Positions 1 through 7,963 of a stretch of 64,000 nt of DNA are shown in pieces. The position numbers and the translations under genes were made by a program. Location of the stretch: contig OZ223296.1 of NCBI GenBank assembly GCA_965140695.1, positions 482,292 to 546,291 on the forward strand, in the 5' to 3' direction. The notes under the pieces are model-generated. The model ran no database searches. It saw only the letters and a program-made list of their open reading frames with translations, and was not told the DNA's origin. How positions within the stretch are numbered: position 1 is the stretch's first letter; every line of letters starts with the position of its first letter. This DNA is from Amphritea sp965140695. Its GTDB lineage: Bacteria; Pseudomonadota; Gammaproteobacteria; Pseudomonadales; Balneatricaceae.

Positions 1-647
1 CGGATGAAATAAAACAGAAAGTGATCCGTCTGCTGTTGCCGCTACGCCATGTCGAGCAGGCCGCGAACCTGAATAATATGTATGGCAGTTCGCTGGGCTA
101 TGGCACCGCGATTACTCAGGCGCTGTTGTACAACGGCATGGACCGGCTGGGCAACGCTCAATACCTGTCCCGTATCGGCCTGATTCTCGATGGTAATTCT
201 GGCGATTCCCTGGCTGAAGCGAAACGTTACTGGATGGATGACGCCGTCTGGCAGGGTGTGCGTGCCTATTGTGAAGCCAATATCTGCGTGCAGGACTGGT
301 TTGAATCCTTTGTGGCACAGGATGTGGTACTGGATGGGCTGATCTACGAACTGGTCTATCTGCAGTTCGATCAGTGGCTGGCCGATAACGGCGGTCAGGA
401 TATCAGCATGCTCACTGAATTTATTCAAAACTGGAATAAAGACACCAACCGCTGGGTGGATGCGGTGATGAAGATCGCGGCTGCGGAATCCGATGCCAAT
501 CGGCAGCAGTTGAGTCAGTGGCTTGAGCGCTGGAAGGGACAGGCTCTTGAGGCGCTGGCACCGCTGGCAGCCGGAATGATCGGTCCGGAAGCACTGGCGA
601 TCGCCGAAGATGCCTGGGGTAAACGTCTGGCAAAAACCGGACTGTAA
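1..647 (+). CDS. dmpL: Phenol hydroxylase P1 (DmpL-type) oxygenase beta subunit, 3' part
   Basis: The frame is open from base 3 at the window edge, so only the last ~214 residues of a protein that is normally about 330 aa are visible. The first GTG (base 21) is internal, not the start. The product is the non-catalytic beta subunit of the multicomponent phenol hydroxylase; with DmpN and DmpO it forms the oxygenase that turns phenol into catechol. The visible part shows the family pattern, including the LRHVEQAANLNN segment and a run of helix-forming residues to the end. It is followed 34 bp later by dmpM in the order L-M-N-O-P. The gene that usually precedes it, dmpK, and the pathway promoter must lie upstream of the window. 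Confidence 0.93.
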   Translation, partial: DEIKQKVIRLLLPLRHVEQAANLNNMYGSSLGYGTAITQALLYNGMDRLGNAQYLSRIGLILDGNSGDSLAEAKRYWMDDAVWQGVRAYCEANICVQDWFESFVAQDVVLDGLIYELVYLQFDQWLADNGGQDISMLTEFIQNWNKDTNRWVDAVMKIAAAESDANRQQLSQWLERWKGQALEALAPLAAGMIGPEALAIAEDAWGKRLAKTGL

Positions 648-681
648 TAACACCGCGAATAAAAACAATAAGGTTCTAACC

Positions 682-951
682 ATGTCAAAAGTCTATATCG
701 CACTGCAGGACAATGATGAGTCCCGCTATATCGTCGAAGCCATCGAAGAGAGTAACCCGGATGCCACCGTTATCCATCAGCCCGCCATGATCCGCATCGA
801 GCGGGAACACCGCCTGGTGATCGAGCGGGCGGTCGTGGAAGAGAAGATGGGCCGGGACTGGGATGTGCAGGAGCTGCACGTCAACCTGATTACCCTCGGC
901 GGTAACGTAGATGAAGATGACGACCAGTTCGTCCTCGAGTGGAAACAGTAA
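682..951 (+). CDS. dmpM: Phenol hydroxylase P2 (DmpM), effector protein
   Basis: 89 aa, close to the family's usual ~90. DmpM is a small cofactor-free protein that docks onto the diiron oxygenase and is needed for turnover of phenol to catechol. The start MSKVYIALQDNDESRYIVEA and the acidic C-terminal end (VDEDDDQFVLEWK) fit the family. I chose the ATG at 682 because an AAGG-type ribosome site (670-674) precedes it and because the longer frame upstream only overlaps dmpL. dmpN begins 11 bp after its stop, so both are co-transcribed. Confidence 0.95.
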   Translation: MSKVYIALQDNDESRYIVEAIEESNPDATVIHQPAMIRIEREHRLVIERAVVEEKMGRDWDVQELHVNLITLGGNVDEDDDQFVLEWKQ

Positions 952-962
952 GGGGAAACATC

Positions 963-2465
963 ATGGCTGCTAAAAAACTCAATATCAAAGATAAATATCG
1001 CCTGCTCACCCGTGACCTGGACTGGGAGTTTTCCTATGAAGACCGGCAACAGGCATTTCCCTACGAAGAGTTTGAGGGGATTAAAATCACCGACTGGAAT
1101 AAGTGGGAAGACCCGTTCCGTCTGACCATGGATTCCTACTGGAAATACCAGGCAGAGAAGGAGAAGAAACTCTATGCCATCTTCGATGCCTTCTCGCAGA
1201 ACAATGGCCATCTTAATGTGGTCGACCCCCGCTATGTGAATGCGGTGAAAATCTTTCTGACGGGGGTTTCGCCACTGGAATATCAGGCGTATCAGGGGTT
1301 TGCCCATGTAGGTCGTCAGTTCGGCGGTGTCGGTGCCCGGGTGGCCTGTCAGATGCAGTCGCTGGATGAACTGCGCCATGTGCAGACGCAGATCCATGCG
1401 ATGAGCCACTACAACAAGTTTTTTGATGGCTTCCAGGAATTCAGCCATATGCATGACCGGGTGTGGTACCTCTCGGTGCCGCGCTCATTCTTTTGCGATG
1501 CCCGCAGTGCTGGCCCATTCGAATTCATGATCGCCATCGGCTTCTCTTTTGAATACGTGCTGACCAATCTGCTGTTTGTACCCTTTATGTCCGGCGCTGC
1601 CTATAACGGCGATATGGCGACGGTGACCTTTGGTTTCTCCGCCCAGTCCGATGAAGCCCGCCATATGACGCTGGGGCTGGAAGTGATCAAGTTCCTGTTG
1701 GAACAGCATGAGGACAACGTGCCGATTGTGCAGAAGTGGATCGACAAGTGGTTCTGGCGTGGCACCCGTCTGCTGACCATTGTGGCGATGATGATGGACT
1801 ACATGCTGCCGAATAAGGTGATGTCCTGGAAAGAGGCCTGGGAGGTCTATTTCGAAGAGGCCGGTGGTGCGCTGTTTAAAGATCTGGCACGTTACGGCAT
1901 CCGCATGCCGAAATATGCCGAGACCATCGAGAAAGAGAAAGAGCATATCTCCCATCAGGCCTGGTGGACCTTTTACACCCACGGGCATGCCGCCGGGTTC
2001 CATACCTGGATTCCAAGCGACGAAGAGCTGGACTGGCTGTCGGCGCAATATCCGGACACCTTCGATAAATACTACCGTCCTATGTGGGAGTTAGCTAAAG
2101 AGCAGGAGGCTAAGGGCAAACGTTTTTATACCTCAGGTTTACCTCAGTTGTGTCAGACCTGTCAGATTCCGATGCTGTTTACCGAGATGGATAACCCCAA
2201 CCAGAACTCGATGCGCGAGACTATCTATGAGGGAGAGCGTTATCACTTCTGCTCGGATGGCTGTAAGGACATTTTTGATGATGAGCCGGAAAAATATGTT
2301 CAGGCCTGGCTGCCAGTGCATCAGATTTTGCAGGGCAACTGTGGTGGACCTGATGTCGCCGATATTCTTAAGGATTACTATCACATGAATAATGGTGTCG
2401 ACAATATGGATATCAAAGGCTCTCCCGATGAGGTGCGCTGGAACCAGTGGAAAGGCATCGCCTGA
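963..2465 (+). CDS. dmpN: Phenol hydroxylase P3 (DmpN), diiron oxygenase alpha subunit
   Basis: 500 aa catalytic subunit that uses a carboxylate-bridged diiron centre to hydroxylate phenol to catechol. The two ExxH iron-binding motifs are visible as DELRH (about residue 135) and DEARH (about 229), within a four-helix bundle. The C-terminal 90 residues contain a YHS-type cysteine region (CQTCQ, then CSDGC), as in other bacterial multicomponent monooxygenase alpha subunits. The ATG at 963 is preceded by AAGGGG (950-955) and starts MAAKKLNIKDKYRLLTRDLDW, the usual family start. Gene order and spacing place it in the dmpLMNOP operon. Confidence 0.97.
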   Translation: MAAKKLNIKDKYRLLTRDLDWEFSYEDRQQAFPYEEFEGIKITDWNKWEDPFRLTMDSYWKYQAEKEKKLYAIFDAFSQNNGHLNVVDPRYVNAVKIFLTGVSPLEYQAYQGFAHVGRQFGGVGARVACQMQSLDELRHVQTQIHAMSHYNKFFDGFQEFSHMHDRVWYLSVPRSFFCDARSAGPFEFMIAIGFSFEYVLTNLLFVPFMSGAAYNGDMATVTFGFSAQSDEARHMTLGLEVIKFLLEQHEDNVPIVQKWIDKWFWRGTRLLTIVAMMMDYMLPNKVMSWKEAWEVYFEEAGGALFKDLARYGIRMPKYAETIEKEKEHISHQAWWTFYTHGHAAGFHTWIPSDEELDWLSAQYPDTFDKYYRPMWELAKEQEAKGKRFYTSGLPQLCQTCQIPMLFTEMDNPNQNSMRETIYEGERYHFCSDGCKDIFDDEPEKYVQAWLPVHQILQGNCGGPDVADILKDYYHMNNGVDNMDIKGSPDEVRWNQWKGIA

Positions 2466-2534
2466 AACGGTCATCAACCTGTCAACGGGTGCGGCAGGGC
2501 TGCACCCGCACAAGAATAACAAGAGGATTTGAAA

Positions 2535-2897
2535 ATGCCTGTATATGCACTAAAGCCTGACTATCAGGGTGAGCGGGTCGACCGGGTGGAAAATTTCCAC
2601 GGTAATCAGATTGTTTATCTCGGTTGGGATGAGCACCGTATGTTCTGCGCTGCCAAAGCGTTCCCGCTGCCGCCCTCCATGCCCTTTGCGGCGCTGATTG
2701 ACAATATTATGCCGGAAGCCTTTGGTCAGCACCCGGAGTTCACTGAGATTAACTGGGACACCGCGGAGTGGCTGCTGGACGGTGAACCGTTTAAACCACA
2801 GCTGGAGGTCGCTCTTGAAGATCAGGGGGTGGGGCATAAGTCGCTGATCCGCTTTAAAACCCCTGAGTTAACGGGATATCAGGGTGCGGGCGTTTAA
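2535..2897 (+). CDS. dmpO: Phenol hydroxylase P4 (DmpO), oxygenase gamma subunit
   Basis: 120 aa, normal family length. DmpO is the small subunit of the (alpha-beta-gamma)2 phenol hydroxylase and is needed for assembly and activity. Recognised by the start MPVYALKPDYQGERVDRVEN and the MFCAAKAFPLPPSMPF segment. The ATG at 2535 follows an AAGAGGA site. A GC-rich stem (GGGTGC/GCACCC, about 2486-2505) sits in the 69-bp gap after dmpN; it could be an mRNA-processing or stability element, but nothing proves that. Confidence 0.94.
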   Translation: MPVYALKPDYQGERVDRVENFHGNQIVYLGWDEHRMFCAAKAFPLPPSMPFAALIDNIMPEAFGQHPEFTEINWDTAEWLLDGEPFKPQLEVALEDQGVGHKSLIRFKTPELTGYQGAGV

Positions 2898-2981
2898 TGT
2901 CACAGAGCTTTAGCTGAGAGAGACGGACCGGTTTCTGGAAAATAATCTGATTGAGAGACCGGTCTGTTGCAGGGTGAAAGT

Positions 2982-4043
2982 ATGAGTTATGAAGTAACAG
3001 TCGAACCAACCGGCGATGTTATCGAGGTTGAAGAGGGGCAGACCATTCTGGATGCTGCCCTGCGTCAGGGGGTCTGGTTGCCGTTTGCCTGTGGGCACGG
3101 CACCTGCGCCACCTGTAAAGTGCAGGTGCTGGAAGGTGAAGGAGATCTGGGTAACGCCTCCCCCTTTGCACTGATGGATATGGAACGGGAGGAGGGCAAA
3201 GTGCTGGCCTGCTGCTGTACCCCGGAATCGGATATGGTGATTGAGGCGGATATCGATGTGGATGATGACTTTGCCGGTTACCCGGTAGAGGATTTTATCG
3301 GCACCGTCACCGAAATCAGAGATCTGTCACCGACGATTAAAGGCTTGTTTTTTGAGCTGGACAAGCCGATGGAGTTTCAGGCCGGTCAGTATATCAATCT
3401 GCAGCTACCGGGCGTGGAGGGGAGCCGGGCGTTCTCTATCGCCAACAAACCCTCCGCTGCCACCACACTGGAACTGCATGTACGCCTGGTACCGGGCGGG
3501 GCGGGGACCACCTACCTGCACGAACAGTTAAAGGTTGGCGACAAGCTGGATGTGAGCGGGCCGTATGGCCAGTTTTTCGTGCGCAAATCGGATGATCAGG
3601 GAGCGATTTTTATCGCTGGTGGTTCGGGATTATCCAGCCCACAATCGATGATTCTGGATCTGCTGGAAGAGGGCGATAGCCGTTCGATTACCCTGTTGCA
3701 GGGGGCGCGTAATCTCTCTGAACTGTATAACCGGTCGCTGTTTGAAAACCTCGACAGAGAGTTTGCCAACTTCACCTATGTGCCAGCGCTGAATGCGCCA
3801 GCGCCGGAGGATGACTGGCAGGGCTTTACCGGCTTTGTCCACGAAGCGGCTCAGGCACACTTCAATGGCCGGTTTGATGGCAACAAAGCGTATCTCTGCG
3901 GCCCGCCACCGATGATTGATGCGGCAATAACCACACTGATGCAGGGTCGGTTGTTTGAGCGGGATATCCATATGGAACGCTTCGTTACCGCCGCCGATGG
4001 TGCTGAAGAGCAGAGCCGCTCGGCGCTGTTTAAGCGGATCTGA
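2982..4043 (+). CDS. dmpP: Phenol hydroxylase P5 (DmpP), NADH reductase
   Basis: 353 aa, the exact usual length. It passes electrons from NADH through FAD and a [2Fe-2S] centre to the oxygenase. Domains in order: plant-type ferredoxin (residues ~1-90) with CGHGTCATC and a later Cys (LACCC); FAD-binding barrel (~100-200) with RAFSIAN in the place of the RxYS motif; NAD-binding domain (~205-350) with FIAGGSGLSSPQSM and the CGPPPMIDA motif. The ATG at 2982 is favoured by AGGGTGAAAG just before it. The gap after dmpO (84 bp) holds a 10-bp palindrome AGACCGGTCT at 2956-2965 of unknown meaning. It ends the upper-pathway operon in this window. Confidence 0.96.
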   Translation: MSYEVTVEPTGDVIEVEEGQTILDAALRQGVWLPFACGHGTCATCKVQVLEGEGDLGNASPFALMDMEREEGKVLACCCTPESDMVIEADIDVDDDFAGYPVEDFIGTVTEIRDLSPTIKGLFFELDKPMEFQAGQYINLQLPGVEGSRAFSIANKPSAATTLELHVRLVPGGAGTTYLHEQLKVGDKLDVSGPYGQFFVRKSDDQGAIFIAGGSGLSSPQSMILDLLEEGDSRSITLLQGARNLSELYNRSLFENLDREFANFTYVPALNAPAPEDDWQGFTGFVHEAAQAHFNGRFDGNKAYLCGPPPMIDAAITTLMQGRLFERDIHMERFVTAADGAEEQSRSALFKRI

Positions 4044-4087
4044 TCAGCGGCTGTATAGATTCGCTGTGGTGTAACGCTGCAGCGTAT

Positions 4088-4981
4088 CTATGCAGATTCC
4101 CGCTGCCAGTAGTCGATAAAGTGCTGAGTGAATGTGGTCACTTTACTGGACAGATGTTGTCGATGAGGGTAGATCACACTCACTGGCAGGCGGGTGTTAC
4201 ATTCGTCAGGCAGCACGCTGATCAGCTCGCCACTGTCGAGCATTGACTGGATGGCAAATTCAGGACAATAGGCAATAACCCGACCAGTGCGGGCCATATT
4301 GGCGGCCGCCAGGGCGCTGTTAACCCGGGCGGTGATGTTGGGCCGGACCTCTGTCTCATGTTGGTCATTGATGAAGTGCCAGGTTCCTGAATGCCGGTAA
4401 TTGGTGTCAAACACACAGGGCAGCTCTGCTAACTGCTGTATTGCTGCAGGTTTGCCATAATGTTCGATAAACGCTGGCGAGGCACACAGCATCAACCGGG
4501 TGAAACCGGCAGACCGGGCTATCAGCGATGAGTCGGCAAGGTTGCCAATCCGCAGGCCGACATCGAAGCCCTCATTAATCAGATCCACGTAGCGATCATT
4601 CAGCAGTAACTCAATATTCAGATCCGGGTTTGCCGATGTCAGCTCTGCAATACAGGGCATCAGCACCAGTTCGCCAAAGGTTGTGGGTGCTGAGATACGC
4701 AGTCGTCCCACCAGGCTTTGGCTGTCATGCAATAACTGCGCTTCAAGGGTGACAATATCATCCAGAATCTTCTTCGCTTGTTCATAGTAACTCTTACCTT
4801 CTCCCGTTATCTGCATGCTGCGGGTTGAACGGATAATTAACCTGACTTGCAGCAGTGTTTCTAACTGTGAAATATGGGTGCTTACCAGCGCTTTGGTCTT
4901 ACCCAGGCGGTTTGCTGCCGCAGTAAAACTACCCTCTTCGGCAACAGCAACAAAGGAGGACATCAGGTTAAGTTTATCCAT
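4088..4981 (-). CDS. LysR-family transcriptional regulator
   Basis: 297 aa with an N-terminal winged helix-turn-helix (residues ~1-60, FVAVAEEGSFTAAANRLG and the TKALVSTHISQLE recognition helix) and a periplasmic-binding-like effector domain. The sequence resembles the CrgA/DmlR subgroup. It is divergent from the DoxX/hydroquinone reductase/dioxygenase genes with a 134-bp gap, the normal LysR arrangement, so it most likely controls them and itself. The effector is unknown; a quinone or catechol-derived compound is an inference from the neighbours. It is not the expected regulator of dmp genes, which in Pseudomonas is the sigma-54 activator DmpR and is not in this window. Confidence 0.92.
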   Translation of the reverse strand: MDKLNLMSSFVAVAEEGSFTAAANRLGKTKALVSTHISQLETLLQVRLIIRSTRSMQITGEGKSYYEQAKKILDDIVTLEAQLLHDSQSLVGRLRISAPTTFGELVLMPCIAELTSANPDLNIELLLNDRYVDLINEGFDVGLRIGNLADSSLIARSAGFTRLMLCASPAFIEHYGKPAAIQQLAELPCVFDTNYRHSGTWHFINDQHETEVRPNITARVNSALAAANMARTGRVIAYCPEFAIQSMLDSGELISVLPDECNTRLPVSVIYPHRQHLSSKVTTFTQHFIDYWQRESA

Positions 4982-5020
4982 CTTGGCAAGCCTTCATGAT
5001 CGGTCTTTTGTTAAATTAAG

Positions 5021-5056
5021 TTAAACAATGAGTATATTAAATGCATTATTGTTTAA
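5021..5056. promoter_or_regulatory. Dyad in the LysR/DoxX divergent promoter
   Basis: A perfect 9-bp inverted repeat, TTAAACAAT (5021-5029) and ATTGTTTAA (5048-5056), with an 18-bp AT-rich spacer, lies midway between the divergent start codons. LysR proteins bind AT-rich dyads in such places, so this is the likely operator. The binding itself is inferred. Confidence 0.6.
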
Positions 5057-5115
5057 TCTAATGGTTGAGTCAAAATAACCCCATCAACCACGAATCAACT
5101 GATGAGGATAACTCA

Positions 5116-5526
5116 ATGAACACTTCACCTGCTGTTGCTGCCACACTGCTCCGGCTCTCTCTGGGGGTAATGTATCTGGCCCATGGATTAATGAAACTAC
5201 TGGTGTTTACACCGGAAGGTACCGCAGGCTTTTTCAGCTCGCTCGGATTGCCAGGTTTTCTGGGGCCACTAACGATGTCACTTGAGATAGCCGGTGGTAT
5301 CGCGCTTATCCTCGGTATCTATGCGCGCTTTGTTGCTGTTGCTCTGATTCCTGTTCTGCTGGGGGCTGTTGTGATGGTTCATGGCGCTAATGGCTGGAGT
5401 TTTTCTAATCAGGGTGGTGGTTGGGAATATCCTGTTTTCCTGATCGTCGCGTCAGTGGTCCAGTTTCTGCTGGGAGATGGCGCCTATGCACTTAAATCAA
5501 GAGCCGCACAGCCGGTAGCTGCGTAA
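5116..5526 (+). CDS. DoxX-family membrane protein
   Basis: 136 aa with four hydrophobic segments and the DoxX signature (LRLSLGVMYLAHGLMKL near the start, GGIALILGIYARFVAVAL in the middle). DoxX proteins are small integral membrane proteins linked to redox and quinone stress; their exact activity is unclear. I chose the ATG at 5116, 9 bp after a GATGAGGA ribosome site; a TTG further upstream has no such site and adds an unusual polar N-terminus. In E. coli a DoxX gene (yqjF) also sits next to a glutathionyl-hydroquinone reductase gene (yqjG), the same pairing seen here. Confidence 0.88.
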   Translation: MNTSPAVAATLLRLSLGVMYLAHGLMKLLVFTPEGTAGFFSSLGLPGFLGPLTMSLEIAGGIALILGIYARFVAVALIPVLLGAVVMVHGANGWSFSNQGGGWEYPVFLIVASVVQFLLGDGAYALKSRAAQPVAA

Positions 5527-5630
5527 ATCAGATCGCTGATTTTGCATCCAGGGCCGGTGCTTCGTCACCGGTCCTGTGTTGTTTAGAAAAGTGTTCAGAC
5601 AAATGTTCAGACAAGTTTTTGGAGGTTTCT

Positions 5631-6584
5631 ATGTTGGTCAATGGCGTGTGGAAAAGTAAGTGGGACCCGGTGCAGAAAAAAGATGAGCAGGGGCGATTTA
5701 TCCGACAGAACAGTGCTTTTCGTAACACGATTGGTGCGGACCGGGTTGCCGGGGTAAAACAGGGTGATGTTAATGATCTCGGTGTCAGGCTTTATGTGGC
5801 CTATATCTGCCCCTGGGCAACCCGCACCCTGATCGCCCGGTCTCTGCTGGGATTAGACGCGCATATTCCGGTCAGCATTGTCGATCCGCAGCTCAGCGAT
5901 AGCGGTTGGATGTTCAGTGATTATCCCGGTGGCACCAACAGTCAGCTTGAATCGATCACCTATATTCATGAACTGTATACACAGACTGATGCCGGTTACA
6001 CCGGTCGTGCTACGGTGCCTGTTTTATGGGATGCTGAAAAGCGTACGATTATTAACAACGAATCGGCAGACATTGTGCGCATTTTTAATAACGATCTGCG
6101 GCCGATACATAACTCGGAGATAGACCTGGCACCGGATTCACTGTTAGGGGAGATCGATTCGTTCAATGAGCGAATTTACGATACCCTGAACAATGGCGTA
6201 TATAGGGCGGGTTTTGCCTCTTCGCAGGCTGCGTATCATGAAGCTTATACTGAGTTGTTTGCGACCCTGGGGTGGTTAGAAGAACACTTCGATGGGCAAC
6301 AGTATGCGGTGGGAGATCAGCTGACAGAAAGCGATATCCGTCTGTTTGTCACGCTGGCTCGCTTTGATGTGGCTTATTATGGCTTGTTCAAAACCAATAA
6401 AGCCCGCATCAGTGATTACATAAACCTTTCCGCCTATATGGACCGGTTACTGAAAATACCGGCATTCAGCAAAAACACGAATGTTGATCATATAAAAGCG
6501 GGTTATTACTCTATTAAAGCCCTCAACCCGATGGGGATAGTGCCTGAGGGGCCAGAATTAGACTGGTTTAAATATCTGGATTAG
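5631..6584 (+). CDS. yqjG: Glutathionyl-hydroquinone reductase (YqjG-type glutathione transferase)
   Basis: 317 aa, a normal length for the xi-class glutathione transferases. These enzymes reduce glutathionyl-hydroquinones to hydroquinone and GSH, recycling quinones trapped by glutathione. The catalytic cysteine is visible at about residue 60 in YICPWATRT, and the family N-terminus (MLVNGVWKSKWDP) and the C-terminal all-helical domain (residues ~150-317) are complete. The ATG at 5631 follows TTGGAGG. It is the second gene of the cassette; the dioxygenase gene starts 9 bp downstream. Phenol breakdown yields catechols and o-quinones that could be its source of substrate (inference). Confidence 0.93.
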   Translation: MLVNGVWKSKWDPVQKKDEQGRFIRQNSAFRNTIGADRVAGVKQGDVNDLGVRLYVAYICPWATRTLIARSLLGLDAHIPVSIVDPQLSDSGWMFSDYPGGTNSQLESITYIHELYTQTDAGYTGRATVPVLWDAEKRTIINNESADIVRIFNNDLRPIHNSEIDLAPDSLLGEIDSFNERIYDTLNNGVYRAGFASSQAAYHEAYTELFATLGWLEEHFDGQQYAVGDQLTESDIRLFVTLARFDVAYYGLFKTNKARISDYINLSAYMDRLLKIPAFSKNTNVDHIKAGYYSIKALNPMGIVPEGPELDWFKYLD

Positions 6585-6593
6585 GAGATTGTC

Positions 6594-7376
6594 ATGTCTG
6601 AAGTATCGGCTCCGGTTATGTTTATCGGGCATGGTTCGCCCCGATGGGCGTTGTCGCCAGGTGAGGCTGCAATCCGGTTAGTGGAATACAGCCCTTTGCT
6701 CGACCATGTGAAAGCGCTGTTGGTGATATCTCCCCACTGGATTACCCGTGGCATGCGCCTGACGGCATCTGCGACGCCTGAAACGATTCATGACTTTGGT
6801 GGTTTCGAGAAGGCGCTGTATCAGCTGCAGTATCCGGTTGCCGGAGAGCCTGAGCTTGCCCGCCATATTCAGAGCGTCTTAAAAGAGAGTGGTTTAGAGG
6901 TTGTGCTGGATGAAACGAGAGGGATAGACCATGGTGTCTGGGTTCCCCTGTTGCACATGGTGCCGGACCATCGCATACCGGTATTGCAGCTTTCTCTGGA
7001 TGCCGGCTCGACACCGGAATCTCTGGTTGCTTTAGGCGAGCAGTTAAGCCGGTTCAGAGCTGAAGGGGTTGCTGTAATTGCCTCCGGCAGTCTGACGCAT
7101 AATCTTTATCACATGGGTGAAGAGCGGGCTGCTGCTCTAGATTATGTGGTGCGGTTTCAGGCCTGGGCCAGAGAGCAGGTAGTTGAGCGAAATATCTCCG
7201 CGCTGAGTCAGCCCTATCGTGAGTCTGATGATTTTGCGACAGCACACCCCAGCGCGGATCATTACTTGCCGCTTTTGATTGCAATGGGGGCCAGCCGTGA
7301 CACAGACCGGTTGGCAGTATTAGAAAGCCCGATCTTATATCAGGCGCTGTCGATGGAGTCCTATGGATGGAACTGA
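6594..7376 (+). CDS. LigB-family (class III) extradiol dioxygenase, YgiD/DODA-like
   Basis: 260 aa. The family includes 4,5-DOPA extradiol dioxygenases and E. coli YgiD, non-haem metal enzymes that cleave catechol rings. The metal-binding histidines are in the expected places: FIGHGSP near the start, ISPHW at about residue 46, and a late HNLYH. The motif DHGVWVPL is also typical. The substrate cannot be read from the sequence; it may act on a catechol or on an oxidised by-product of phenol metabolism. ATG at 6594 after AGGAG. Its stop codon overlaps a candidate enhancer dyad of the next operon. Confidence 0.9.
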   Translation: MSEVSAPVMFIGHGSPRWALSPGEAAIRLVEYSPLLDHVKALLVISPHWITRGMRLTASATPETIHDFGGFEKALYQLQYPVAGEPELARHIQSVLKESGLEVVLDETRGIDHGVWVPLLHMVPDHRIPVLQLSLDAGSTPESLVALGEQLSRFRAEGVAVIASGSLTHNLYHMGEERAAALDYVVRFQAWAREQVVERNISALSQPYRESDDFATAHPSADHYLPLLIAMGASRDTDRLAVLESPILYQALSMESYGWN

Positions 7377-7420
7377 TTAAATCATTAACTCAGTTTTGTG
7401 ATGATTGATTATATGATTAA
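7373..7420. promoter_or_regulatory. Two candidate XylR/DmpR-type upstream activating sequences
   Basis: Two 16-bp imperfect dyads, CTGATTAAATCATTAA (7373-7388) and TTGATTATATGATTAA (7405-7420), match the XylR/DmpR site TTGATCAATTGATCAA at 11 and 12 of 16 bases. They start 32 bp apart, three helical turns, as in known twin sites. They lie about 107 and 139 bp upstream of the sigma-54 -24 element. Binding by a DmpR-like enhancer protein is inferred; the gene for one is not in the window. Confidence 0.55.
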
Positions 7421-7421
7421 T

Positions 7422-7450
7422 AAGCCTTGCTACCGAGCAGGGCTTTTTTT
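7422..7450 (+). terminator. Rho-independent terminator after the dioxygenase cassette
   Basis: Stem AAGCCTTGC (7422-7430) and GCAGGGCTT (7436-7444) with one mismatch, then a run of T. It ends the DoxX-reductase-dioxygenase transcript. It lies between the enhancer-like dyads and the sigma-54 core promoter, so it also insulates dmpQB from read-through. Confidence 0.85.
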
Positions 7451-7526
7451 TGTTTGGTTGTTTTTGATAAGCATTAAGTTTTTTAAAAACAATGAGTTAC
7501 AAAAATGGGGTCTATTCTTGGCGGGC

Positions 7527-7542
7527 TGGCACAGAGGTTGCT
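7527..7542 (+). promoter_or_regulatory. Sigma-54 promoter for dmpQB
   Basis: TGGCAC (7527-7532), five bases, TTGCT (7538-7542): a full match to the -24/-12 consensus TGGCAC-N5-TTGC. Transcription should begin near 7553, some 35 bp before dmpQ. In Pseudomonas the dmp operon is driven by a DmpR-dependent sigma-54 promoter ahead of dmpK; here a second one opens the lower pathway. Confidence 0.88.
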
Positions 7543-7587
7543 ATTATAAATGCGTCACAAAACGAATGAACGTCAGCGGAGAGGCCT

Positions 7588-7932
7588 ATGCCGGATCGTA
7601 AGACACATTTGATCAGGGTGACTAACCGTGATCAAAGTTTTAAATGTGCAGAAGATCAGGTGTTGTTAGTTGCAATGGAGCGAATGAGCACTGCTGCAAT
7701 CAACGTGGGATGTCGCGGTGGTGGTTGCGGTATTTGCAAAATTCGTATTCTTCAAGGGGATTATGAATGCAAACGGATGAGCAAGGCGCATATTTCTGAA
7801 GAGGAAATACAACAGGGTTTTGTTCTCGCCTGTCGGGTGTTTCCCCGAACCGATCTGGAGATCGAATCAGACCATTACCAGGCTCCTGAGTCTTCCTATC
7901 AAACAGCGGCCAACAGGATAGTGACCCGTTGA
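7588..7932 (+). CDS. dmpQ: DmpQ/XylT-type [2Fe-2S] ferredoxin
   Basis: 114 aa plant-type ferredoxin. The cluster cysteines are C42, C47 and C50 (CRGGGCGIC) and C82 (ACR). XylT and DmpQ re-reduce the active-site iron of catechol 2,3-dioxygenase after it is oxidised by poor substrates such as 4-methylcatechol. That role fits its place 31 bp before the dioxygenase gene. The ATG at 7588 follows GGAGAGG. It is the first gene behind the sigma-54 promoter. In the Pseudomonas dmp operon dmpQ sits between dmpP and dmpB; here a 3.5-kb cassette separates P from Q. Confidence 0.93.
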   Translation: MPDRKTHLIRVTNRDQSFKCAEDQVLLVAMERMSTAAINVGCRGGGCGICKIRILQGDYECKRMSKAHISEEEIQQGFVLACRVFPRTDLEIESDHYQAPESSYQTAANRIVTR

Positions 7933-7963
7933 ACAATAATAGCAAAGTGCAGAGGAAATCGAG

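Noticed and set aside
7398..7601. 67-codon frame before dmpQ
   Set aside because: Runs across a terminator and the sigma-54 promoter.
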